From contig JAQWFQ010000024.1 in NCBI GenBank assembly GCA_029238665.1, positions 1-64,000 of the forward strand: a stretch of 64,000 nucleotides of DNA, in the 5' to 3' direction. This stretch comes from Crocinitomicaceae bacterium. GTDB taxonomy: Bacteria > Bacteroidota > Bacteroidia > Flavobacteriales_D > Crocinitomicaceae. Position numbers and translations under genes: made by a program. Position 1 is the first letter of the stretch. Each line of letters starts with the position of its first letter. The notes beneath the pieces were generated by a model that was not told the DNA's origin, did no database searches, and saw only the letters and a program-made list of their open reading frames with translations. Positions 25,027 to 34,564 of this stretch are shown here, piece by piece.

Positions 25027-26430
25027 TTAATTGTCTGCCAAAAGTACTAATTCTGATACGGTTTTCAAGCTTGGATTAATTTCAAATAACTCCAAGGCTT
25101 TTTCTTTATTTTCTTCTATACAATTCTTAAATAATTGTATTGCTTCTTTTTTGCGGCCTAACTCCCAAAGAACATCTACCCTTAAGACAGGAAGTATTTT
25201 ATTTTCTTGTTTCTGAGCTTGGTATACATCAAGGTACTCAAGTGCACCCTGAACAGACTCCTTCTTCAACAAACCTACATAGTTTGTTAAACATTCTTCA
25301 TCATTTGGGTCTAAGCTCAGTGACAATTCATAATTCTCATGTGCGTGTTCAAATTCTTCAACTTTTTCATAAGCACCAGCCAACACATGGTAAACACCTG
25401 CATTCTCAGGGTCCAATTCACTTGCTTTTTGAATCAAGGTTATTCCTTCTCTAGTATCCCCTTCAAGATCTTTAATAATCCCTAGGCCCAACCAAGCATC
25501 TGGCAGCAATGGCGCAAGCTCTAAACTTCGCTTGTAAAATAGCTTAGCCAATTCTAATTCATTTAGCTGTTCATGGCATTCACCAATATAGCAAAGTGCC
25601 ACAGGGTCATCTCCGTCCAACTCAATGTATTTGTCAAAGTGCGCAATTGCTTTTGTAAATTTTTCCTGTGCTAAATATGCATTGGCAATATTAAAGTAAA
25701 CAGGACTAAATTCTTCATTAATTAAAATACAATAATCGTATGCCCAAATAGCCTTATCAAACATTTCAAGTTTTGAGTGTGCATTTCCAAGGTTATACCA
25801 AGCAGTAAATGAATATGGATTCTCATCAATAAAATCAGAGTAACATTTTATTGAGTTTTCATAAGCTCCTAAATGGTCATAACAAAACGCAATTTCATAA
25901 ATTGCTGACTCATTGTTTGGGTTTGATTTTATGGCTTCTTTCAGCACATTCAGTGCCGCCTTATAATTGCCATCATTTTCATACTCAACAGCAAGATCAA
26001 GGTATATTTCGTCTCGGTCTCCAGCTGAAGCTGACTCCAAAGCACTTGTGAAATATTTGATTGCATTTTTTGAATCTTTCAATTGACTAAACACAGAAGC
26101 TTTAGTCAAAAGTAATTCAAACGAACGCTCCCCTAATTTTTCTAAATCGGATAATATACTGATTGACTCCTTCAGCTTACCCATAGCACTATGACACTGC
26201 GCCATTCTCAATTTAAACAAGGTGTTGTATGAAAATTGAAATAACGCTTCTTCTGTGCACATAAGAGCCTTATTGTATTGACCGTTTAATAAAAAATGAT
26301 CAATCAACAACTCCCACCTGTCACTGTCTAAGAAACCAAAAGGCTCCCCATTAATAAATGCATCAAAACGAGTTAATTCCTCACTGAGGTTTTTATCGTC
26401 AAAAGCATCCTCATCTTCTTCATCGAACAT
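25027..26430 (-). CDS. tetratricopeptide repeat protein
   Basis: A 467-residue protein made almost wholly of TPR units (for example AIYEIAFCYDHLGAYENSIKCY, AWYNLGNAHSKLEMFDKAIWAYD, VYHVLAGAYEKVEEFEHAHENYE), about ten repeats. The start MFDEEDEDAFDDKNL is strongly acidic. No signal peptide or enzymatic domain. Such proteins scaffold complexes; the partner is unknown. First gene of the operon that also carries comA. Confidence 0.9.
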   Translation of the reverse strand: MFDEEDEDAFDDKNLSEELTRFDAFINGEPFGFLDSDRWELLIDHFLLNGQYNKALMCTEEALFQFSYNTLFKLRMAQCHSAMGKLKESISILSDLEKLGERSFELLLTKASVFSQLKDSKNAIKYFTSALESASAGDRDEIYLDLAVEYENDGNYKAALNVLKEAIKSNPNNESAIYEIAFCYDHLGAYENSIKCYSDFIDENPYSFTAWYNLGNAHSKLEMFDKAIWAYDYCILINEEFSPVYFNIANAYLAQEKFTKAIAHFDKYIELDGDDPVALCYIGECHEQLNELELAKLFYKRSLELAPLLPDAWLGLGIIKDLEGDTREGITLIQKASELDPENAGVYHVLAGAYEKVEEFEHAHENYELSLSLDPNDEECLTNYVGLLKKESVQGALEYLDVYQAQKQENKILPVLRVDVLWELGRKKEAIQLFKNCIEENKEKALELFEINPSLKTVSELVLLADN

Positions 26431-26479
26431 AGGCTTTTTGCTTTATTCTAAGATAGCCAATTTGATTCTATTAGACACA

Positions 26480-26511
26480 AATACGGTGTTAATAATTATT
26501 AACACCGTATT
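26480..26511. terminator. perfect 32-base palindrome after typA (likely terminator)
   Basis: A perfect inverted repeat, each arm beginning aatacggtgttaataa, lies 42 bases after the typA stop (which reads leftward) and 50 bases before the TPR start. On the minus strand the hairpin is followed by TTGTGTCT, a weak T run. Operator function for the TPR operon is an alternative. Confidence 0.6.
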
Positions 26512-26552
26512 CACAATTTTATTTCTTCAAAGGAAGAATCCTTTACTGTAAC

Positions 26553-28349
26553 TTACTTAGCTCCTCTCTTACGCTCGTTTTCTTTCAATAAAATCTTACG
26601 CATTCTTAAGCTTTCTGGTGTAACCTCAACATATTCATCCGCTTGAATGTACTCAAGACACTCCTCTAAGCTAAATGTTTTTGGTGGTATTATTCTCACC
26701 TTTGCATCAGTACCCGACTTACGCATATTCGTTAATTGTTTCGTTTTTGTTACGTTAACAACTAAATCATTTGCACGACTATTTTCACCAATAACCTGTC
26801 CTTCATAAATAGACTCACCTGGCTCAATAAAGAACGTACCTCTTTCTTGTAAGTTATTCAACGAGAAAGGAATTGATGTCCCTAATTCCATAGAAATTAA
26901 AGAACCATTCAAACGTCCTGGAATATCTCCTTTGTACGGTTGGTACTCTAAGAATCTATGTGACATAATAGCCTCACCAGCAGTAGCTGTTAATAAATAG
27001 TTACGCAAACCGATAATACCTCTAGAAGGTACTTCAAAAGTAATGATCATACGGTCCCCTTTTGGTTCCATATTGGTCATTTCTCCTTTACGTTTAGTTA
27101 CCGCTTCAACAGCCGTCCCACTATTCACTTCAGGTAAATCAATTGTCAACTCTTCAATAGGCTCACACTTAACACCATCTATTTCTTTTATTAACACCTG
27201 AGGTTGACCAACTTGAAGTTCATATCCCTCACGACGCATTGTTTCAATCAGTACAGACAAGTGCATTACACCACGACCAAAAACCATCCATTTATCAGCC
27301 TTGTCTGTTTTACCAATTCGCATTGCTAAATTCTTTTCAAGCTCTTTATCTAAACGTTCTGAAATATGACGAGATGTTACCATCTTACCCTCTTTACCAA
27401 AGAAAGGAGAATCATTAATTGTAAACAACATACTCATTGTTGGTTCATCAATCGCGATACTTTCTAGTGGCTCAGGATTTTCAATATCACAAATTGAATC
27501 TCCAATTTCAAAACCTTCTATACCTGTAATGGCACAAAGGTCTCCACCTTGAACTGAATCCGTTTTAACACGATTAGTTCCTTCAAAAGTAAATACATCT
27601 TTAATTCTATGCTTTTCTTGTGACCCATCCGCCTTAGATAGAATGATCGGCATATTTGGTTTAATTGTACCTCTGGTTAAACGACCAATAGCGATACGTC
27701 CTACAAATGAAGAAAAATCCAACGACGTAATTAACATCTGAGTATTTCCTTCCTCAATAGTAATTGGTGGATAGTAATCAAGAATTTTATCCAATAACGG
27801 TGTAATAGAAGTTGTTGGTTTTTTCCAGTCTTCCGACATCCAGCCGTTCTTTGCAGAACCATAGATTGTAGGGAATTCCAACTGCTCTTCATTTGCATCT
27901 AATTCAAACATTAAATCAAATACTTTCTCATGAACATCATCAGGAGTACAGTTGTCTTTATCTACCTTATTAACAACCACCATTGGCTTAATACCCATTG
28001 ATAGTGCTTTACCAAGCACAAAACGTGTTTGTGGCATTGGCCCTTCAAAAGCATCAACTAAAAGACAAACACCATCAGCCATGTTCAATACACGCTCAAC
28101 CTCTCCACCAAAATCGGCGTGACCAGGTGTATCAATAATGTTGATTTTAGTTCCTTTATAAGTAACAGATACGTTTTTAGAAACAATCGTGATACCACGT
28201 TCTTTCTCTAAATCGTTACTATCCATAATTAACTCACCTTTTGGGCGACTTCTCTCATCGACAACAGCTCCTGCTTCAATCATTTTATCTACCAATGTCG
28301 TTTTTCCGTGATCGACATGGGCAATAATTGCAATATTTCTAATTTCCAT
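26553..28349 (-). CDS. typA: translational GTPase TypA/BipA
   Basis: A ribosome-associated GTPase related to EF-G, involved in ribosome assembly and stress adaptation. The 598 residues show G1 [10 protein letters not shown] (10-19), G3 [16 protein letters not shown]4 VVNKVDKD and the BipA-specific C-terminal region [23 protein letters not shown]. It follows deaD in the same direction after 26 bases, so the two RNA/ribosome factors are probably one operon. Confidence 0.97.
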   Translation of the reverse strand: MEIRNIAIIAHVDHGKTTLVDKMIEAGAVVDERSRPKGELIMDSNDLEKERGITIVSKNVSVTYKGTKINIIDTPGHADFGGEVERVLNMADGVCLLVDAFEGPMPQTRFVLGKALSMGIKPMVVVNKVDKDNCTPDDVHEKVFDLMFELDANEEQLEFPTIYGSAKNGWMSEDWKKPTTSITPLLDKILDYYPPITIEEGNTQMLITSLDFSSFVGRIAIGRLTRGTIKPNMPIILSKADGSQEKHRIKDVFTFEGTNRVKTDSVQGGDLCAITGIEGFEIGDSICDIENPEPLESIAIDEPTMSMLFTINDSPFFGKEGKMVTSRHISERLDKELEKNLAMRIGKTDKADKWMVFGRGVMHLSVLIETMRREGYELQVGQPQVLIKEIDGVKCEPIEELTIDLPEVNSGTAVEAVTKRKGEMTNMEPKGDRMIITFEVPSRGIIGLRNYLLTATAGEAIMSHRFLEYQPYKGDIPGRLNGSLISMELGTSIPFSLNNLQERGTFFIEPGESIYEGQVIGENSRANDLVVNVTKTKQLTNMRKSGTDAKVRIIPPKTFSLEECLEYIQADEYVEVTPESLRMRKILLKENERKRGAK

Positions 28350-28375
28350 TATATAATTCTAATAAGGTTCAAATA

Positions 28376-30235
28376 CTATCGGCCTCCACCGTAACTTCCA
28401 TCGCGTCTTCCACCACTGCGTCTTCCGCCGCCACCGCCGCCGTAGCTACCGTCGCGTCGTCCTCCGCCGCCGCCAAAAGATCTACGTCCTCCACCGCTTC
28501 CGCCACGATTTCCACCACCACGATGACCACCGCCGCCTCTACTTGAACCGCCAGCTTTTTTCTTGGTAACCTCTACAGAAACTTTATGACCTTCATACTC
28601 AACGCCATTAACCTCTTTGATAATTTTGTCTGCCAATTCATTATCAGCTTCGAAAAATGAGAATGAAGCAAGAATATCAATACGCCCTACTTTACTTGAG
28701 TTAAGTCCAGCAGCATCACAAATAACACGCAATAAACCACCTGGGTTCAATCCGTCGCGTTGTCCTAGATTTACAAAGAAACGTGTTTTATTCTCGTCTT
28801 CTCTTCTTGACCCACGATCTCTATCTCCACGATCTCTATCTCTGCTATTCCCACGATCTCGTCTATCACTGATACGATCATTTCCACGATCATTATCTCT
28901 AGCATCTCGACCTTGTTTGCGGTTTAAATCACCCGCTCGATTGTAGTATTCAATAAATTGATTGAATTCAGCAGAAACGAATTTTTTAACAACTTCTTCT
29001 TTAGATAATTCTTCAAACTCTGCCATAACAGCAGGAATGAATTCAGCAATGTCGTCTTCTTTTACTTCAGTAGAAATAACTTTATTAACGAGCTTTCTCA
29101 ATTGAATTTCACAGATTTCTTTTGGTCCAGGAATAGTTCCTTTTGTAAAAGTAGTTCTGATTTTACGTTCAATCGCTTTTATCTTATACCCTTCTTTTGG
29201 GGTAACTAAAACCAATGATTCACCTTTTTTACCCGCACGAGCAGTTCTACCACTTCGGTGTGTGTAATTTTCAATTTCATCAGGTAGGTTGTAGTTAATT
29301 ACATGCGTAATATCTGTAACATCAATACCTCTGGCAGCAACATCCGTTGCTACTAAAATCTGTACAGATTTACTTCTAAACCTTCTCATTACATTGTCAC
29401 GTTGCGCTTGAGATAAATCTCCGTGTAATGGTTCTGCGCTATACCCTTCTTTACCTAACTTCTCTGCAACTTCCGCTGTTTCACGGCGTGTTCTACAGAA
29501 AGTAACACCATAAATATCTGGGTTAAAATCAATAATGCGCTTTAAAGCAGCATATCGATCTCTTTCTGAAACAGTATAGTATATATGGTCAATGTTCTCG
29601 TTTGTTTGATTCTTATGACCAATAGCAACCTCCAGCGGGCTGTCCATATAGTTTTTAGCAATCTGAGCCACTTCCTTTGGCATTGTAGCTGAAAACAACC
29701 AAACGTTTTTATGGTCTGGCGTATTATCAAGAATTGCATCGATGTCTTCTTTGAAACCCATATTAAGCATTTCATCGGCTTCATCTAAAACAACCCACTC
29801 TACGTCTTGCAACTGAATAGCTTTTCTTTTTGTTAAATCGACTAATCGACCAGGAGTAGCTACAACAATTGAAACTCCTCTTTTAATGTCTTGCATTTGG
29901 CGACGGATGTCCGTACCTCCATAAACTGCAACTACATTTACATTAAGATGTTTCGCGTAATTTTGTATGTCCTTTGTAATCTGTAAGCATAATTCACGTG
30001 TTGGACAAATCACAAGTCCTTGAGGCAGTCTTCTACCTTCTTCGACTTTACTTACTAATGGGAGGCCGAACGCGGCTGTCTTCCCTGTCCCTGTTTGAGC
30101 TAGACCAACAAAATCACTGCTATCTCCCATTAAATGTGGAATAGCTTCTTGTTGGATTGGAGTAGGTGTCTCAAACCCCATGTTTTTTAACGACTTCAAC
30201 ACCTCACTCTTTAGCCCGAGTTCTTCAAACGTCAT
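28376..30235 (-). CDS. DEAD-box RNA helicase (DeaD/CsdA-like)
   Basis: A 619-residue RNA helicase: Q motif PTPIQQEAI, motif I AQTGTGKTAAFG (46-57), motif II DEAD (151-154), motif III SAT (182-184), motif VI HRSGRTARAG. After the core come a dimerisation/linker region, an RD-rich segment (RDRGDRDRGSRR), a DbpA-like RNA-binding domain (FFVNLGQRDGLNPGGLLRVIC, ~495-565) and a Gly/Arg/Tyr-rich tail (GGGGRRDGSYGGG repeats). Likely role: ribosome assembly or mRNA remodelling, often cold-related. The tail DNA (28376-28560) is a GC-rich repeat patch unlike its surroundings because of Gly/Arg codons. Confidence 0.95.
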   Translation of the reverse strand: MTFEELGLKSEVLKSLKNMGFETPTPIQQEAIPHLMGDSSDFVGLAQTGTGKTAAFGLPLVSKVEEGRRLPQGLVICPTRELCLQITKDIQNYAKHLNVNVVAVYGGTDIRRQMQDIKRGVSIVVATPGRLVDLTKRKAIQLQDVEWVVLDEADEMLNMGFKEDIDAILDNTPDHKNVWLFSATMPKEVAQIAKNYMDSPLEVAIGHKNQTNENIDHIYYTVSERDRYAALKRIIDFNPDIYGVTFCRTRRETAEVAEKLGKEGYSAEPLHGDLSQAQRDNVMRRFRSKSVQILVATDVAARGIDVTDITHVINYNLPDEIENYTHRSGRTARAGKKGESLVLVTPKEGYKIKAIERKIRTTFTKGTIPGPKEICEIQLRKLVNKVISTEVKEDDIAEFIPAVMAEFEELSKEEVVKKFVSAEFNQFIEYYNRAGDLNRKQGRDARDNDRGNDRISDRRDRGNSRDRDRGDRDRGSRREDENKTRFFVNLGQRDGLNPGGLLRVICDAAGLNSSKVGRIDILASFSFFEADNELADKIIKEVNGVEYEGHKVSVEVTKKKAGGSSRGGGGHRGGGNRGGSGGGRRSFGGGGGRRDGSYGGGGGGRRSGGRRDGSYGGGR

Positions 30236-30256
30236 GTTTTATTTTTAAAATTGTGT

Positions 30257-30265
30257 GCAAAGGTA
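30257..30265 (-). promoter_or_regulatory. -7 box of the deaD-typA operon
   Basis: TACCTTTGC on the minus strand is a perfect TAnnTTTGC match, 21 bases upstream of the helicase ATG. Confidence 0.75.
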
Positions 30266-30626
30266 CGGAGAATTTAAGGAACATTCATATAATCATGCTA
30301 TTTCATTCCATTAAACTCAAGTTTAACACCTCATTTACAATACAATAAACCATCATTCACGGAAAATAATACCTGTAAAAATAATCGGATAATTGATGAA
30401 CTCGCCCACCAAATGAACTGGTAACTAACTTTAGTAAAAAACTGTAACACCTTACACACAATACAAAACAACAACTAAAAAGATGTTTAGATCATCTGCA
30501 AAAAGTTATCTGTTACTTAAATAAGAACTACCATCGACTTGTCAACAACAGAATGTGCACCTAGAATAACAAAGGAAAGTAAATTAGCAGCTCAGTTTTA
30601 ATCGAGTCAACCCAAAAACTGGACAA
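30266..30626. other. gene-free stretch between tatA and deaD
   Basis: About 360 AT-rich bases without a credible coding frame. No T-tract hairpin, tRNA or known riboswitch pattern was seen; a short palindrome (agatg-tttagat-catct near 30481) is the only structure noticed. Confidence 0.5.
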
Positions 30627-31070
30627 CTAAACTGTTTTTTGGCTTGTATTTTCTGAATCAGTTCCTGCAACTTCTTTTTTAGGATGTTTCGTTTTCAAAG
30701 AATCGTCCGGTGTAGGTTCTGCTAAGGGTGTTACCTCCGTTTTTTCTTCAACAGGTGTTATCTCAACATTTCGCTTAGCAGGCTGGTACTTGATTGTACT
30801 ATCAATATCACTTGCCATTTGATCTAAAGGTCTTCTAATCTCTTCTGTCGTATCCTTAATAAACCCCTCCAAGTTTAAATCCTTCTTCATTTCAGCACCC
30901 GATTTTTTAATCTCATTCTGGATGTCATTTGAAGCTTCTTTAACCTGACGAATTGTTCTACCTAAGGTTTGTGCAAGACCAGGAATGCTTTTTGAACCGA
31001 AAAATATCAGAACAAAAACCAAAATAAGAAGAATCTCAGATCCTGCTACATCATTTAGGATTAATACCAT
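30627..31070 (-). CDS. tatA: Sec-independent (Tat) translocase component TatA/B
   Basis: A 147-residue membrane-anchored protein: N-terminal helix GSEILLILVFVLIFFGSKSIPGLAQTLGRTIRQVKEA is the TatA/TatB signature (FG hinge followed by an amphipathic helix), then an acidic and proline-rich cytosolic tail. It forms the Tat pore with TatC, which is not in this window. The -7 box ends only 3 bases before the ATG, implying a leaderless mRNA. Confidence 0.92.
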   Translation of the reverse strand: MVLILNDVAGSEILLILVFVLIFFGSKSIPGLAQTLGRTIRQVKEASNDIQNEIKKSGAEMKKDLNLEGFIKDTTEEIRRPLDQMASDIDSTIKYQPAKRNVEITPVEEKTEVTPLAEPTPDDSLKTKHPKKEVAGTDSENTSQKTV

Positions 31071-31073
31071 ACG

Positions 31074-31082
31074 GCAAAGATA
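31074..31082 (-). promoter_or_regulatory. -7 box of tatA, abutting the start codon
   Basis: TATCTTTGC on the minus strand is a perfect TAnnTTTGC match with 3 bases between it and the ATG (31070), so transcription should begin at or next to the start codon. Confidence 0.7.
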
Positions 31083-31103
31083 GTTTTTTAATGCTTAGAC
31101 ACG

Positions 31104-31541
31104 TTAGTCAAACCCTGCTTTTTCAGCAGGGTATGAATTAAATGTTCCTGTAGCCGATGCAATTAATTTCCCTTCTTGATTTACAATTTCACCCTCAACA
31201 AACAGCAGGCGTTTACCGGCTTTTACAATTGATGTACTTGCAGTAAGCTTATCCCCTAAAAAACCAGGAGCAATGAATGATATTTTTAACTCAATTGTTG
31301 AAACAACTCGATTATCTGAAATCACTTGAGACAAAGCACAGACTCCCATAGCAGCATCCATTAACGCACTAATAGAACCACCATGAGCTGCCATAGGCGT
31401 TGCTAAATGAGATTTTGTCACAGACATCATATATACAATTTCACCAGGGTTCAAAATTTTAAAATTCATTCCCAACAATTGGCCAAAATTATTTGATTTT
31501 ATATACCCCTGAATTAATGGATTATCAATAAAACTATTCAT
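31104..31541 (-). CDS. PaaI-family hotdog thioesterase
   Basis: A 145-residue hotdog-fold protein. The PaaI-type pattern MAAHGGSISALMDAAMGVCAL contains the catalytic Asp region and is followed by TIELKISFIAPGFLGDKLTASTSIVKAGKRLLFVEGEIV. It hydrolyses acyl-CoA or related thioesters in the cytosol; substrate unknown. It follows the YbgC-like thioesterase by 12 bases at the end of the surface-glycan operon. Confidence 0.9.
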   Translation of the reverse strand: MNSFIDNPLIQGYIKSNNFGQLLGMNFKILNPGEIVYMMSVTKSHLATPMAAHGGSISALMDAAMGVCALSQVISDNRVVSTIELKISFIAPGFLGDKLTASTSIVKAGKRLLFVEGEIVNQEGKLIASATGTFNSYPAEKAGFD

Positions 31542-31553
31542 TGCCGCAATTGT

Positions 31554-31949
31554 TTAATTTAATTTTTCTAAGCCTGCTCGCATTGCAGGTGTAATGGCAA
31601 TGGATTGTTGACTTTGATTATCATAACCAACAAGAACAGACAGCCCTTTACAACATAAAACACCGTTCACAGTCAATTCATAACCCAAGGTAAAACTCTT
31701 AGTACCAATAGCAATAACAGTTATTTTAATTTCTGGAGTATCATTCAGAAGAACAGGCTTTAGGTACTCTATTTCATTTTTCAACAAAATAATTCCATCC
31801 TTATTCCAATTCCAGTCAGAGCCTAACATTTCTTTAAAATAATGCATTCGCGCATTCTCAAAATAACTTAGGTAAACAGCATTATTCACATGCCCCATAA
31901 GGTCAATATCTACAAATCTTACTTGAATTTTTACGGGGTCAATATTCAT
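31554..31949 (-). CDS. YbgC/4-hydroxybenzoyl-CoA thioesterase-like protein
   Basis: A 131-residue hotdog thioesterase. The catalytic segment VRFVDIDLMGHVNNAVYLSYFENARMHYF contains the Asp (VDIDLMGHVNNAVY) and the N/Y helix of the 4HBT/YbgC family. Substrate is likely an acyl-CoA or acyl-ACP. It overlaps the nucleotide-sugar dehydratase gene by 4 bases, so it is in the same transcript. Confidence 0.9.
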   Translation of the reverse strand: MNIDPVKIQVRFVDIDLMGHVNNAVYLSYFENARMHYFKEMLGSDWNWNKDGIILLKNEIEYLKPVLLNDTPEIKITVIAIGTKSFTLGYELTVNGVLCCKGLSVLVGYDNQSQQSIAITPAMRAGLEKLN

Positions 31950-33823
31950 TTGTCTAATTTTTCATACCTCGAATTATTGCTGATAAACTCCGGAACAATG
32001 GACTTCATTTTCACAACAATATCGTCGTTATCCTGGCTTCCAAATAACGTTATTAATTCGTTTATTTTTTCAATTTGCTCTGGAGACTCTTCCCTAACCT
32101 TCGCTTTGTAAATTTGAGGGTGATGCGTATTTAACGTATTCTCTTCTTCGGCAAGCAATTCTTCATATAGTTTTTCACCTGGTCTTAGCCCTGTTATTTT
32201 AATCTGAATGTCTTTACCCAGCTCAAGTCCGCTTAACTTAATCATCTTCTTGGCTAAGTCAATAATTTTAACGGATTCCCCCATATCAAAAACAAATATC
32301 TCTCCTCCATCACCCATTGTTCCTGCCTCAAGAACCAATTGACACGCTTCTGGTATGGTCATAAAAAAGCGTGTAACGCGTTCGTCTGTCACCGTAATTG
32401 GTCCACCTTGTTCTATTTGACGTTTAAACAACGGTATTACCGAACCATTTGAACCCAATACATTTCCGAAACGGGTAGTTACAAACTTTGTTGTCGCTTT
32501 TGCATTGGCCGACTGTGCATATATTTCTGCAATACGCTTTGAGGCCCCCATTACATTTGTTGGATTCACCGCTTTATCCGTACTAATCATTACAAACTTA
32601 TGTACCTCATTTTCTAACGAAAGGTCTACAAGGTTTCTAGTCCCTAAAACATTCGTTAAAACAGCTTCAGAAGGATTACTCTCCATCAGTGGAACATGCT
32701 TATATGCTGCCGCATGAAAAACATATTTCGGTTTAAATGAAGTAAATACATTCTTCATACGGTCAAAGCTCCTAACATCACCTATTATAATTTCAAAATC
32801 AACATTTTTGAATTCAGTAGCCAATTCATTTTGCAAGTCATACAATGGGGATTCTGCTTGATCCAATAAAATTAATTTTGATGGATTGTACTTCGCAATT
32901 TGACGAACCATACCACTGCCAATAGAACCCGCAGCTCCTGTAACTAAAATAATCTGTCCCGCTAACTCACTACGAATCTTCCCCTCATCCAAAGAGATTT
33001 GTTTTCGACCAAGCAAGGAGTCAATTTTAATTTTCGAGATTTGTTTAGATGAAAACTCGCCATTAATCCAACTATTTGTACTCGGAACCTTTTGAATATC
33101 AATGCTATTTGCTAAACAAATTTCAACAATTTTCTTTTTATTCCCTTTATCTGGGTTTTGAATTGCTAGAATAACCAAACTAACTCCTTCGTCCTTAATT
33201 AATCGTTCCAACTTTGAAGAATTAAAAATCGTCAACCCTTCCAGACGGTTTCCAGACAACTTTTTATTGTCATCAATAAATCCTATAATTTTCTTCTTAC
33301 TTAATGGATCTTTTTCAATTGTTCTTTTTGTGATCAAGCCACTTATTCCTGCTCCATAAATAAGGACACGGTCTTCAACATCTTTGTTTTTAATGGATTC
33401 CATGTAAATTAACTTCACCGCAAATCGAGAGCCTAGAAGTAATACTGCAGAGCCTAACAACTCTATTAAAAGAACTGATGTTGGAAACAAAAAGTATCCA
33501 TCAAATAATTTAAACCTTACAAAACCAAAAAATGCAAAAATTAATGATGAAACAAACGACGCTAAAATTATTCGTCTTAAATCTTCCGTTGACGTATGTC
33601 TTACAAGCCCTTTGTGTATTTTAAACAAAAAGAATACGGTTATTTTTACTAAAATATAAATCCCTATAGACTTAGATAGTATGTCCCATTCTACGCGTAT
33701 TAATTCCGCATCAGCTTTTAAATCAAAACGAATAATGTATGCGAATAACAACGCAAAAAGCGACAGCAATATGTCGAGAATAATAATAACCCAACGTGGC
33801 GTATTTGATTTAAGTAAAATCAT
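31946..33823 (-). CDS. FlaA1/CapD-type nucleotide-sugar dehydratase (membrane)
   Basis: A 625-residue protein with four N-terminal transmembrane helices (1-120), a Rossmann-like middle domain (VLIYGAGISGLITKRTIE) and a C-terminal SDR dehydratase: VTGAAGSIGSGM, DVRSFDR, HAAAYKHVPLME and the catalytic STDKAVNPTNVMGASKR (Met in place of the usual Tyr, as in FlaA1/PglF/WbpM). Relatives 4,6-dehydrate UDP-GlcNAc in glycan synthesis at the inner membrane. Context (deacetylase, FemAB-like, SDR) fits capsule or lipid-linked glycan assembly. Confidence 0.94.
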   Translation of the reverse strand: MILLKSNTPRWVIIILDILLSLFALLFAYIIRFDLKADAELIRVEWDILSKSIGIYILVKITVFFLFKIHKGLVRHTSTEDLRRIILASFVSSLIFAFFGFVRFKLFDGYFLFPTSVLLIELLGSAVLLLGSRFAVKLIYMESIKNKDVEDRVLIYGAGISGLITKRTIEKDPLSKKKIIGFIDDNKKLSGNRLEGLTIFNSSKLERLIKDEGVSLVILAIQNPDKGNKKKIVEICLANSIDIQKVPSTNSWINGEFSSKQISKIKIDSLLGRKQISLDEGKIRSELAGQIILVTGAAGSIGSGMVRQIAKYNPSKLILLDQAESPLYDLQNELATEFKNVDFEIIIGDVRSFDRMKNVFTSFKPKYVFHAAAYKHVPLMESNPSEAVLTNVLGTRNLVDLSLENEVHKFVMISTDKAVNPTNVMGASKRIAEIYAQSANAKATTKFVTTRFGNVLGSNGSVIPLFKRQIEQGGPITVTDERVTRFFMTIPEACQLVLEAGTMGDGGEIFVFDMGESVKIIDLAKKMIKLSGLELGKDIQIKITGLRPGEKLYEELLAEEENTLNTHHPQIYKAKVREESPEQIEKINELITLFGSQDNDDIVVKMKSIVPEFISNNSRYEKLDK

Positions 33824-33850
33824 GGTGCAAGATACAAAATGTGATTGGTT

Positions 33851-34564
33851 CTAGGAATAAAGTCCTCCATTGAGGTTAATAGTTTGACCTGTTATATAAT
33901 CTCCCTCATCCGAAACAAGCCACTTAATTGTTTTAAAAACTGATTTAGGGTCTCCCAAACGACCAGCGGGAATAGTACGAATAATTTGTTCTTGTAAATC
34001 GGCTGGAACATCTTCAATCATCCCAACGTTAAAGTAACCTAAAGCCAATGCGTTTACCGTTATTCCAGAACTCACCAGCTCTTTAGAAAGTGTTTTTGTT
34101 AATCCAATCAAACCTGCCTTAGAAGCTGCATAAGCAGCGGTACCAACAAATCCTGTTTGAGCTACAACAGAGGTGATGTTTATAATTCTACCTGATTTTT
34201 TTGCTCTAAAATGAGGTGTTACATGCTTTGATAAAAAAAACGGGGCATCAAGATTAATAGCCATTGTCTCTTTCCATGAGGATGCTTCTGTTTTCCATGA
34301 CATCGCACTGTGTGAAACTCCTGCATTATTAATGAGTACATCAATTCTTCCAAATTTCAGTAAAACACGTTCAATTAATTCAGAAACCTGAAGTTCATCA
34401 GTTAAATCTGCCTGAAAATGCGCAACATTTTCACACGTTTCAAGTTTAACTTTATTGCGATTGTATTGCAGCGCCAACTTAACATTTTCAGTTGAAAATA
34501 ATGTTGAAATTGCTCCTCCCATTCCGCCAGACGCGCCTGTGATTAATATTACTTTTTGATCCAT
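33851..34564 (-). CDS. SDR oxidoreductase (FabG-like)
   Basis: A 237-residue classical SDR: TGASGGMGGAIS (cofactor glycine motif), NNAGVSH, NITSVVAQTGFVGTAAYAASKAGLIGLTK with catalytic S-Y-K, and the C-terminal GDYITGQTINLNGG. The wording matches 3-oxoacyl-ACP reductase FabG, but in this operon it could reduce a keto sugar. It overlaps the acyltransferase gene by 16 bases. Confidence 0.92.
   Translation of the reverse strand: MDQKVILITGASGGMGGAISTLFSTENVKLALQYNRNKVKLETCENVAHFQADLTDELQVSELIERVLLKFGRIDVLINNAGVSHSAMSWKTEASSWKETMAINLDAPFFLSKHVTPHFRAKKSGRIINITSVVAQTGFVGTAAYAASKAGLIGLTKTLSKELVSSGITVNALALGYFNVGMIEDVPADLQEQIIRTIPAGRLGDPKSVFKTIKWLVSDEGDYITGQTINLNGGLYS

Noticed and set aside
28376-28560. 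GC-rich repeat at the end of the DEAD-box helicase gene
   Set aside because: Explained by codons of the Gly/Arg-rich RNA-binding tail, not a separate element.
30266-30626. Small RNA or long 5' leader upstream of deaD
   Set aside because: The perfect -7 box at 30257-30265 places the helicase start close to its ATG, and no hairpin with a T run is present.
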